Shown here: piece by piece, positions 10,121 through 19,400 of the stretch | How positions within the stretch are numbered: the first letter of the stretch is position 1 | How the letters are laid out: each line of letters starts with the position of its first letter | Assembly: GCA_905221605.1 (NCBI GenBank) | Contig: CAJNDS010002095.1 | Coordinates: 315,001 to 377,500, forward strand | Direction: 5' to 3' | Length of the DNA: 62,500 nucleotides | From: Symbiodinium natans | Lineage: Eukaryota > Sar > Dinophyceae > Suessiales > Symbiodiniaceae | Program-made: the position numbers and the translations under genes | The notes under the pieces: model-generated | What the model saw: the letters and a program-made list of their open reading frames with translations, nothing else | Database searches by the model: none | What the model was told of the DNA's origin: nothing

Positions 10121-10586
10121 TGGGGTTTAGGGTTTATAGGGTTTGGGGTTTATGGTTTAGGATGTAGGTTTTAGGGCTTAGGGTAGTTGAGGGTTTAGGG
10201 GTTTAGGGTTGAGGGTCGAGGGTTTAGGGTTTAGAGTTGAGGGTTTAGGTTGGTAAAAGGCTTCGTGGCTTCGGGTGAGCCCGAGTGGAGGGGGGGGGGC
10301 TTGGCGATGTCTTTCTGCATGGTAATTTCTGTCAAATGAGTACAGTTCTGAATACATAAAATATATATATCTATATATATAGACATTTCTATTCCATCTG
10401 CAACACAAACTTGGGCCCAGAATCCCCAAGACCCTAAGCCCCAAACTCCCCCAAGAATGCAAGACGCTTAGGGTTTGGGTTTAGGGTTAGGGTTTAGGGT
10501 TTAGGGTTTGGGGCTTAGGGCTTAGGGCTTAGGGCTTAGGGTTTAGGGTTTAGGGTTTAGGGCTACTCCTTATCCCCTAAGCTCAC

Positions 10587-10670
10587 AAATTGCGGCAGCC
10601 CAGCTCCCTTCGGCGCCTCCGCCGCGGATCCCGTCGCCCCGGGGGAGACCCGGCGCTGCTCGGCAACCAC
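10587..10670 (-). CDS. candidate 28-codon exon
   Basis: On minus: CCTGCAG acceptor, then 84 nt open in phase (starts VVAEQRRVSPGATGSAAEAP, ends GLPQF), then GTGAGC, a good GT donor. G-strand arrays lie on both sides. Both splice sites and the whole-codon length support a real exon. Product unknown. Confidence 0.5.
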
Positions 10671-11529
10671 CTGCAGGGGTTTAGGGTTTGGGGTTTGGGG
10701 TTTAGGGTCTAGGGTTTACGGTTTAGGGTTTGGGGTTTAGGATTTAGGGTTTAGGGGTTTGGGGTTGAAGGATTGCGGATTGGGGTTTGGGGTTTGGGGT
10801 TTGGGGTTTAGGTTAGGGTTTAAGGTTTGGGGTTCGGGGTTGGGGGTTGAGGATGAGGGTTTACTAGGCTTGTCGGGCTTTTATATGGCTTATGGGGGTT
10901 GCAGGGTTTATGGGTTAGCCAGGTTTTGGGGTTTATAGAGATCCCGAGTTTTGTCGGGCGTGTTGCAGACTTTCGAGGTTTGGGACTCACAAGGGTAGTG
11001 ACGAAGACCTTCGTGCAATACATGGCCTGCCTTGTTGTTTGCTTTCCCTATAAGGCTCCAAGGACTCTTGTTTTCGGATTTGTTGGCCCACACACGCTTT
11101 ATACTGTGGGTTTTAGGGGCCTTATGCGGGGACTCCATCCTAGTCGAAACCCTAACCCTAAACCCCAAACCCAAACCCTAAACCCTAAACCCCAAACACA
11201 CCGAGAACCCGAACCCACGAAAACCTCAAAGCCCCCAGAGCCCCACAGCTGTTAGTCTGAGAGCCCCTTCAAAAGACACGAACTTTCATGTTCCCTGACC
11301 CCCCAAACCCCCGAACCAGGTTTAGGGGGTCACTGCCGTCTCAGCCAACCCTATACAACCCAAAATAGGCCCCATCTCAACCTAGTAAAACCCTAAACAA
11401 ACCCGAATCAGCCCTATACACACCACAAGTAAAATAAGCCCTGTGAACCCTGCACCCTGTACCCTGCACCCTGTACCCTGCACCCTGTACCCTGTACCCT
11501 GATCCCTAAGCCCTAAACCCTAAACGGCC

Positions 11530-11617
11530 CTAAATCCGGGAGAGCCTTCCGCAGGCGTGGGCGCACGTAGCGGCGGAACTCGTCGGCGCGGCGGAGGCCC
11601 TCAGGGCCGAAATTCTC
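11530..11617 (-). CDS. candidate exon, basic segment
   Basis: On minus: CCGCCCAAG acceptor, then about 28 codons (contains ENFGPEGLRRADEFRR and YVRPRLRKALPDL). Downstream, the G-strand repeat (TTTAGGG) starts immediately. Upstream, the intron end is CCCTAAACCCTAAAC followed by an A/T-rich stretch. A typical example of the C-array - exon - G-array layout. Confidence 0.5.
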
Positions 11618-12007
11618 CTTGGGCGGTTAGGCTCTTATTGTTGTTTTTATTTGTTTTTTGTTGGGGGGAGGGGAGGGAGTTTAGGGTTTAGGGCTTAGGA
11701 TGGGCTTAGGGTTTAGGGTTTAGAGCTTAGGGTTCAGTTTAGGGTCTATAGGGCTTTCGGTTGAGGACGACTTTGTTGGATAGGGTTCAGGCTTTAGTGG
11801 TTTAGGCTGTGGGGCGTTCCGGGATTGCGAGCTTTAAGGTTCAGGCTGTTTTGGGGTTTCGCTGGGCTTCAGGGAATTGCTGTGTTTGGAGACTGTGTGT
11901 TTTGGGGGTAACTGTTGCCAATACAGGGTCTTATGAATTAGGGTACCCAAAAGGCCGTGATTTAAATCAAGGCCCCCAATTAGGCGCCTTGTTTGGGGCC
12001 CTAAGCC

Positions 12008-12172
12008 CGAAACCTCCTTCCACACCCTAAACCCTAAACCCTAAACCCTAAACCCTAAACCCTAAACCCTAAACCCTAGACCCTAAACCCTAAACCCTAA
12101 ACCCTAAACCCTAAACCCTAAACCCTAAACCCTAAACCCTAAACCCTAAACCCTAAACCCTAAACCCTAAAC
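12008..12172. repeat. long near-perfect C-strand telomere array
   Basis: About 22 CCCTAAA units with one CCCTAGA variant, directly abutting the coding island at 12,177. One of the longest homogeneous arrays in the window. Confidence 0.95.
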
Positions 12173-12176
12173 CTCA

Positions 12177-12255
12177 TGCCATAGAGGCCTCGGTGTGGCC
12201 AGTGTAGACACCCGGCACGCGGAACCTGGACTCAGCCAAGTTTGATGGCTGAAGG
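12177..12255 (-). CDS. candidate exon
   Basis: A minus frame open for about 23 codons (contains SNLAESRFRVPGVYTGHTEA). Immediately downstream in sense direction comes GAGGTTTAGGG, so a GT donor could lie in the first telomere unit. G-strand repeats at 12,260-12,370 lie on the other side. RFRVPGVY faintly recalls the segment before the kinase domain of PI3K-related kinases (LAVPGTY in TOR). That is too weak to name. Confidence 0.4.
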
Positions 12256-12817
12256 GTAGGGTTTTAGGTTTTAGGGTTTAGGGTTTAGGGTTTAGGGTTT
12301 AGGGTTTAGGGTTTAGCGCTTAGGGCTCAGGGTGCATGAGGGTGTAGGGTTTAAGGTTTTAGGTTTAGGGTGTAGGCCAAGTTTGCTGCTTCTCCGAGGG
12401 CTTCTCTAAGGCTTGTGAGGGCTTTTCAGGCTTTGAGGGCTCTGGTGTCTTAGGGCTTTGAGGGTTCCAGTGTCTTAGGGCTATTGCGCAAGGTTTAGGT
12501 TTTAGGATTTAGGATTGAGGGTTTAGGGTTTAGGGGTTTAGGGTCTTGGGGTGCTTCGGGTCTTTAAATTTTAGGGTTGTGGGGCTCAGGGTTGCAGGGC
12601 TAACAGGGCATCAGATCGCCTTTTGAACCCCTCCGATGCTGGGCTCCCCGGCGACTATACTTTTACTTCCTTACAGAACCTCTTAAAAGCACACGTATAT
12701 ACTAAGTCTCCCTCCTAAAAGCCCAAGTATATACTAAGTTACGAACACACTAAACCCTAAACCCTAAAGCCCCTCAACTCTGTCCCTATCTTGGGCTCCC
12801 CCTCGTCCCCGAAGTAC

Positions 12818-12912
12818 CTGAGCCCCTCAGGCATGTGCAGCGGACCTCTGGCACTGGGGGCCCGGGCCACGCGAAGAGCGCTGCACGCGCCGCAGAACTC
12901 TCGTTCTCCATC
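12818..12912 (-). CDS. candidate exon with telomere-derived acceptor
   Basis: On minus the intron ends CCCTAAACCCTCAG and the exon starts GATGGAGAACG. The frame is open (contains GEREFCGACSALRVARA and GPLHMPEGLR) up to a possible GTACTT donor at 12,817, and stays open to about 12,770. Telomere C-strand repeat therefore supplies the pyrimidine tract and nearly the whole 3' splice site. Product unknown. Confidence 0.5.
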
Positions 12913-13327
12913 CTGAGGGTTTAGGGAAAAGGGATTAGGGATTAAGGTTTAGGGTTTACGGTTTAGGGTGGGGGAGTCCGGCACGGTTGGCCCCTTTAGG
13001 GCTGGGGGCTTTGGATTTTCAAGCACTTAATCACTATCCCGATTTTTTTACAGCATTTGACACTGTGTCCCTAGCTCACCTCATGATATCTCAAAGCAAG
13101 GAAGGAAAACACAGACCCTAAACCCTAAACCCCATACCCTAAACCCGAAACCCGAAACCCGAAACCCTAAACCCTAACATACATCGTAGGATTTCGGGCT
13201 GCAGGGTTCGGCTCCCAGGCTGGATGGAGGGCTTTGGGGTTTAGGGTTTAGGGTTTGGGGTTTGGGGTTTAGGGTTTAAGGTTGCCATCGAAACCCCAAA
13301 CTCTCCCAGATCCTAGATGCTTATGAT

Positions 13328-13490
13328 GTGGTTCGAGAATGAAGATTTCGGGCTTTAGGGCTTCGGCTGGACATGGCATCTTTCTAAGACTTAAGAAGTC
13401 TTGGGGAAGGATGCCACCGGGGGAAAAGGGTTGGTTCGAGAACGAAGGTTTCGGGCTTTAGGGCTTACAGTAGGCTGGACATGGCATCGA
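13328..13490. repeat. direct duplication around a short unique segment
   Basis: Sequence starting GTGGTTCGAGAATGAAG at 13,328 recurs at about 13,430 (TTGGTTCGAGAACGAAG). Both copies continue through TTTCGGGCTTTAGGGCTT and end GCTGGACATGGCATC. The second copy has an extra ACAGTAG before GCTGG, giving on minus a GTAAGC donor after CCTACT. Confidence 0.7.
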
Positions 13491-13532
13491 ATGGCCGCCC
13501 CCCAAACCCCAAACCCTACAAGCCACAGAAGC

Positions 13533-13605
13533 CCCAAACAGGCACCATTTTCGCGAAGCTCGCGACATCCGCGCGTCTCTTGGAGACCTGCTTTGATGAA
13601 CCTTG
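13533..13605 (-). CDS. candidate exon
   Basis: On minus: CCCCCACCCCCAAG acceptor, then an open segment (SSKQVSKRRADVASFAKM in one frame), followed by GTGCCT, a possible GT donor. Flanked by CCCTA units (left) and a G-strand repeat (right). Confidence 0.35.
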
Positions 13606-13917
13606 GGGGTGGGGGGTCGGGAGGGTAGGGTTTACCCTACCCCAAACCCCAAAACCCTAGACCCTAAACCCTAAACCCTGAACCCTGAACCCTAAACCCC
13701 AAACCCTAAACCCTAACCCTAAACCCTAAACCCTAAACCCTAAACCCCCAACCCCTAAACCTTGCGAGCAAAAGGCCTCGACACAAATCCTCTTCAGGAA
13801 GCCCAAGTCCCTAAGCCCGAACCTTGAAGACCAAATGAACGGTTTAGGGTTTAGGGTTTAGGGTTTAGGGTTTAGGGTTTAGGGTTTAGGGTTTAGGGTT
13901 TAAGATTTAGGGTTTAA

Positions 13918-14035
13918 TAGGTCCATCAGAGCGTCTGGGAGTCTCTTGAGCCTGTTGCCGCGGCAGCTCCGGGGACAATCTCCCCGGAAAATAAATCCTC
14001 TCAGCTGGGTTCCCCAGCGAGATTGTTGCTTAAAG
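13918..14035 (-). CDS. possible exon
   Basis: A minus frame open for about 39 codons (starts QQSRWGTQLRGFIFRG, ends RLPDALMDLLN). It is GC-rich and unlike the surrounding G-strand arrays at 13,836-13,915 and 14,040-14,070. Confidence 0.3.
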
Positions 14036-14080
14036 GGCTTTAGGGTTTAGGGTTTAGGGTTGAGGGTTGAGGGTTGAAGG

Positions 14081-14184
14081 TTGAGATGTTCCCCCTTATA
14101 CTAACAGCCCTTAATGGGGATGATAATAGGGGTTGCTAAAATCCCTGATAAGGGACTGTTAGTTTATAGGAGCAACATCCCAAC
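14081..14184. mobile_element. family-B palindromic element, copy 1
   Basis: Starts TTGAGATGTTCCCCCTTATA and ends with the approximate complement (TATAGGAGCAACATCCCAA). The inner arms CTAACAG and CTGTTAG also pair. Copies at 23,470-23,545 and 55,954-56,039. Confidence 0.75.
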
Positions 14185-14292
14185 TTAAAGTGCTCTAGGG
14201 TTCAGGTTCCCCTGTAACCCAAGTAGAGACCTCTTAGGGTTCAGGGCTTGAAAGGAAGCCAGGGCTCCTTTGGTGAACCCAGTCTGAGTTAT

Positions 14293-14366
14293 TGTTTAGG
14301 GTTTAGGGTTTAGGGTTTAGGGTTTAGGGTTTAGGGTTTAGGGTTTAGGGTTTAGGGTTTAGGGTG
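14293..14366. repeat. near-perfect G-strand telomere array
   Basis: About ten TTTAGGG units. Together with the C-strand array at 14,488-14,612 it encloses a 120-bp GC-rich island in the less common outward arrangement (G-array, island, C-array). Confidence 0.95.
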
Positions 14367-14487
14367 CTCAGCGCCCTATGGGCGAGCTCTCTAGTGATCC
14401 ATGCATAGCCCGCTCGCTGCCCGGGTGCCCGTCATGCTGCGGATCCTGGCAGGAGAAGCTTGGGGCCTAGAATCCTACAGGATTTCC

Positions 14488-14612
14488 TAAACCCTAAACC
14501 CTAAACCCTAAACCCTAAACCCTAAACCCTAAACCCTAAACCCTAAACCCTAAACCCTAAACCCTAAACCCTAAACCCTAAACCCTAAACCCTAAACCCT
14601 AAACCCTAAACC
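14488..14612. repeat. near-perfect C-strand telomere array
   Basis: About 18 CCCTAAA units, starting abruptly after TTTCCTAAA and ending at CCTATATC. Confidence 0.95.
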
Positions 14613-15225
14613 CTAACCTATATCTAGCAGATACTTAGACACCTACACAGCAACTACCTTGGGGGCCTGGCCTAGGTACTTTATGAAGCTAAAAAGCCAA
14701 CCCTGAAAGCACCTCGAGGCTTGAAACTGCGGAAGCTGCTCATCTTCAGTGGACCGTAAACCCCCAATTTGCGAACCTAAGCCTTAAGCATGTAAAAGAA
14801 AACCCTGAACCCGCAAAACTTGAAACTCCTTGGGCCCAAGTTCTAGGGTTCACTCAGCCCCCCAAAGGTGTTGATGTCTAGCCACTGCGCGTGGCAGCAA
14901 CCTGACAAGAAGACGGCGCAGCCTTAAGCCGTACCACCCTAAAGCGTCCGAGTCGTTTTGGGTTTAGGGTTTAGGGTTTAGGGTTGAGGGTTTAGGGTTT
15001 AGGGTTTAGGGATTAGGGTTTAGGGCTTAGGGCTGGAGGGTCGAAGGTGCTGACGACCTTAAGATCCTCCGGCAACGACAAGGCCCCAGCACGGAACAAA
15101 CTTGCCCGGTAAACTAGCTACCCCCTAAACCACAGCAACCCTTCAGCAACAAACCCTGAACCCTCCACCCTAAACCCCTCAACTCTAAACCCTAAACCCC
15201 AAACCCACCTAAATGCCTTACGCAC

Positions 15226-15296
15226 CATAAACCCGTCTCCGCCTGATGCACCCACAGGGGAAGCCGGCTGCACAGGCTGCATTTCCAGACCCCTGG
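15226..15296 (-). CDS. candidate exon with strong splice sites
   Basis: On minus: CTGTACAG acceptor, 71 nt open (contains GLEMQPVQPASPVGASGG and GFM), then GTGCGTAAG, one of the best donors in the window. C-strand repeats on the left and G-strand repeats on the right. Product unknown, low-complexity Pro/Gly/Ser region. Confidence 0.5.
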
Positions 15297-15479
15297 CTGT
15301 ACAGGAGTTTAGGGTTTAGAGTTTAGGGTCTAGGGTTTAGAGTTTAGGGAGTGTATTTTGGGGGGTTTAGGGTTTAAGATTTATAGGGTATAGAGTGTTT
15401 TTGTTTTTTTTTGGGGGGGGGGTTAGGGTTTCGGGGTTTTGCAGTCTTAGGGTTTGTAAGGCTTGTAGGACTGGAGGGT

Positions 15480-15542
15480 TCATATTCAAGTTCCTGCACT
15501 CTGGCTTGCAGCTTCTTGCATATTTTGGATGGCCTCCTCTGT
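15480..15542 (-). CDS. possible short exon
   Basis: A minus frame (ITEEAIQNMQEAASQSAG) with helix-like composition in otherwise T-rich intronic sequence. Downstream GAACTTG would be a GA donor, so the call is tentative. Confidence 0.25.
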
Positions 15543-16149
15543 GATTTATAGGGTTTACAGAGTAGGGTTTAGGGTTTAGGGTTTAGGGTTTAGGGTTTAG
15601 GGTGGTTTACAGAGTTTGTAGGGTGTACTAGGATTGCCAGGGATTACAGTGTTTGTAATGTTTGTGGGGTTTATAGAGTATAGGTGTCTGTGGGGTCTAC
15701 AGGCTTAAAAGGGTCCATGGGGTTTTGTTGGCCTTGTAGGGTTGTTCTAGGGCTTGAAGCTTACAGGGTTTACAGGGTTGATCGGATTTAGGGTTTGGAG
15801 CTTCAGTTGCGATTGGACGCGAGTGGCTTTCGGGGTTATGACGGAACTCCTAAACCATACCATGCAAACCCAGCAACCCTATGAACCCTGTAAACCTTTG
15901 AACCCTGCAAACCATACAAACCGTATCAACCCTCTAAAAGCCGAAAAAAAGAATTGAAAAACCTAAAAACCTCCAAAAACCTCTAAAAGCCCAAAACCCC
16001 GTGGAAACCCCAATAAACTCTGAAAGCCCTACAAACCTTATAAAACCTACTACAAAGCCTTAAAACAAACCAGGCCTGTAAACAACCCTAAACCCTAAAC
16101 CCTAAACCCTAAACCCTAAGCCCTAAACCCTAAACCCTAAAAGACGCAG

Positions 16150-16228
16150 GCCTGTAAACATCCTCCTCATCCGTACCGTTGGGGCTGCCTTTGCACGCTG
16201 GAGTTGGCGTGTAGCGCCTCATCAGGGG
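16150..16228 (-). CDS. candidate exon
   Basis: On minus: ATGAG then GCG CTA CAC (ALHANSSVQRQPQ), ending before GTACGG, a plausible donor. CCCTAAA array on the left, TTTGGGG array (16,236-16,320) on the right. It lies downstream of the AIG1-like gene, so it would belong to the next minus-strand gene. Confidence 0.4.
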
Positions 16229-16235
16229 AGTCGAA

Positions 16236-16320
16236 TTGGGGTTTGGGGTTTGGGGTTTGGGGTTTGGGGTTTGGGGTTTGGGGTTTGGGGTTTAGGGTTT
16301 GGGGTTTAGGGGTTTGGGGT
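16236..16320. repeat. TTTGGGG-variant G-strand array
   Basis: About ten TTTGGGG units interrupted by TTTAGGG. A homogenised variant of the telomere repeat. A similar array is at 53,022-53,115. Confidence 0.9.
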
Positions 16321-16329
16321 GATTAGAGC

Positions 16330-16425
16330 TTCGGGGGTCGCATCAGCCTTCCTCGCCCCTGGACCTCGAAAGGTGAAGCAGCAGCGTCCTTTTTGGGAAC
16401 AAACGGGCGCCCTTGCTTGCTGCAT
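16330..16425 (-). CDS. candidate exon
   Basis: Two minus frames are open: one contains GRPFVPKKDAAASPFE followed by GTCCAG (possible donor), the other QQARAPVCSQKGRCCF. The first joins in phase to the island at 16,228. Product unknown. Confidence 0.35.
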
Positions 16426-16489
16426 GGGGATTAAAAGAGAACCCCTTATTTAAAAAAGAACCTAAACCCTAAACCCTAAACCCGAAGCC

Positions 16490-19400
16490 CTATAACCTCC
16501 AAGCGCGCCTTCTCTGGATGCGGGCCATGCACTGCGACAGTAGCGCGCCGATGCCGAAGGAGAGAACCTCTTTGTTCCGGTTCTTGAGGGGGGGGTTTAG
16601 GGTTTAGGGTTTAGGATTTAGGGTTTAGGGTTTAGGGCTTAGGGTTTAGGGTTTAGGGTTTAGGGCCTAGGGTTTTATGGCTTAGGGTTTAGGGGCTCTA
16701 AAATATGGGCCCTTATGCCGCTGTAGGACCTAAACCCCAAGAAATCGCCTACCTTGAGAACCCGAGCGAGACCTACCTTTTTGTAGGTTGCCTAAGAATT
16801 CTATAAGGGGCTTTACAGTAAGAGCCTACACCAAAGTATTATTCAGGTTCTGACGACTAAACCTAGGCCACTTGGGATTTGAGGGAAAAAGTCGGCTTTA
16901 GCATTTCAGCAAGGATCTACCCAGGATCTAGCCAAGCTGCCACCACGACTTGCAGCAGGAGAAGGTACAGTGTGGCGTCGTCCCGAGTAAAGTCCTTACT
17001 CAGTCATCGGCGGTGGACCGGTGCTTTGGGCCAAGAGCCCTGTTAAGGAAAAGGCATCCAGAATGGGGCCCTAACTTAGAACACTACCCGAACCTGAAGT
17101 TAACGCCCCAATGTCTACACAGAATCCCGCTGGGGCCGTGGGGAAGAAGTACGTCCAGCCCCCCTTGACCTCGACCCGAACCTGAAGTCAACGCCTCAAA
17201 TGTCTACACCCAAAAGCACACCTAGGCCCGAGAGTAACCTAGGAAAAAAGGGTACCCTTTTTGGTATTAAGAGCATTACAAGGGAACCCCGACCCTAAAA
17301 GAGGAAAAAAGGGCCTCCCCATCCTAGACACAGAATGCCGCCGGGCCGCGAGGAAGAAGTACGTCCAGCCCCCCTTGACCTCGTGCACGATCCAGTTGAA
17401 GCCAATGTAGACGACGCCGAAGTAGATCCTTATAGATTCAGGGGGTATAAGGAGGGACCCGTAGAAGGGACTCTTATTCTCGTTCCTCTAAATAACCTAT
17501 ATATATGTATATATATATATAAACCCCTATATATACCTCATATAGTCCCTATATGTACCTAAATAACCGCTAAGGTCCCTTATAAGGATCCCTCCTCTAG
17601 TCCCTTGATCCTTGGGCTGGGGAATGTTCAAAGGGTTCTGAAGTATGGGCCTTTCGGTAGTATAGGGTATATAAGGGGTATATATTATAAGGGGTCCCCT
17701 TATAAGGGCTGATAGTAAGGACTGAAACTACCCTAAGACTCTGGGCCTCGGGACTTCAGGGTTTTAGGGTTGAAGTAGGGCTTGCTGGGCTTATAAGGTT
17801 TAATTGGGGTTTAGGGTTTAGGGTTCAGCGCGTACCCAAGGTGCCCAAAGATGGAGTGGTAGATGCTCACGCCGCAGCTCATCGTGGCCAGCTCCAGATT
17901 CATGAGCACGACCTCAGCAAGTCTTGGTAGCCCAGAAACCATGATTTTATGCTTCTATAAGGGAACCCAAAACCCAAAAAAGGGCGCAAAGGGTACGTCT
18001 GGTAGCGGTGGAGATTAGACACAGCAGCACGTGGAGGCATCTAGTTAAAGAGAACTGACTCCCTACTTTGGAGTATACTGTTTAGGTATGAGCAGCTATG
18101 ATAGGAACCCAGAACCACAACAAGTATTAAAGTACAGCACTCCAAAACCCAGTGACATAACCGGGGCTTCTTGCAAAAACTCACGGCAGCTCTTGGAGAG
18201 AAAATCGGGGCAACCGGCCCAGGGGGACAGTTGCGCATTTGCGCATCTTTGGCCTCAGGCGCCCTTTGAAAGGGGCACCAAGGCCCCAAACGCCCTGCTC
18301 CAAAATAAAAGGCCAAAAACTGCGGCCCTGAAGAAGTCCGAACAGCCCCCAACTACCCCTCCCCCACACACAACAAAATCTGTACATCCCAAAGCTCTCT
18401 CAACACCAATACCCTAATAAATCGAACCCCCCGCCCCCTCCCCCTCCCAACCCACCATCCTCCCCACCCCCGGCGGAAACTCTCAGGCTGCAGCGTTGAG
18501 GCTATGGAGGTAGATATTCCTGGGCAGGCATATTCTCCAGATGACCCTCCAAACCCTGTACAAGCTCTATCTGATCCTAGAGAAAACCGATACAAACTAT
18601 GGAAAACATATGCCTCTATATAAATATATATATATATATATGTGTATATGTATATGCACACACATGCATCAAATGCCTAGATTATAACCCTAAACCCTAA
18701 GCCATACCCCTTCCTAAAGGGACGTGTAACCTGAGACATCAGAGGACGCATTATGGCACCCATACTAATTCTACTTGCAAGCATGACATAGAGACCTCCT
18801 GAAGCAACACCCTCAACCTGGGAAGTGAGGTTGAGTCTTCCTAAACCCTGAAGGGTTCAGGGTTTAGGGTTTAGGGTTTAGGGTTTAAGGCTTGGGGTTT
18901 AGTATTAGGGCTAAACCCTAAACCCTAAACCCTAAACCCCTGAACACCCCAAACCCCTAAACCCTCAACCGGAAGTCCCAAAGCCGAGCCCAGGGTCAGC
19001 CGCGTCGTGCGACGGGCCAAGCCCCCGTCTCCCTGGCAGGCCCAGAGGCGTGTTTGGGGTTTATCCAGGTTAGAGTTTAGGGTTTAGGGTATAGGGTTTA
19101 ATTAGGGTTTAGGGTTGACCCTAAAGCCTGAACCCCAAATCTAGGAATCCAGGCGGGTTCAGACAGCACGCGGATTGTGGGAGGTGGCAACGAAACGCAG
19201 AACCCCGAACTCTAGATCTTGAACTGAAAGAAAGAACATAGGGACTTTAAAAATTGGAATACTAGGAATATAGTACATAAATAGTAAAGGTGTGCATACC
19301 ATATACCTTCCACGTGCCTGTTTTGGGAGTTCCTACATTCTTTCCCTCAGGAACGATCCAGAACTGTCCCAGACAAAGCTCACTCAAACAACGTTGCGTG

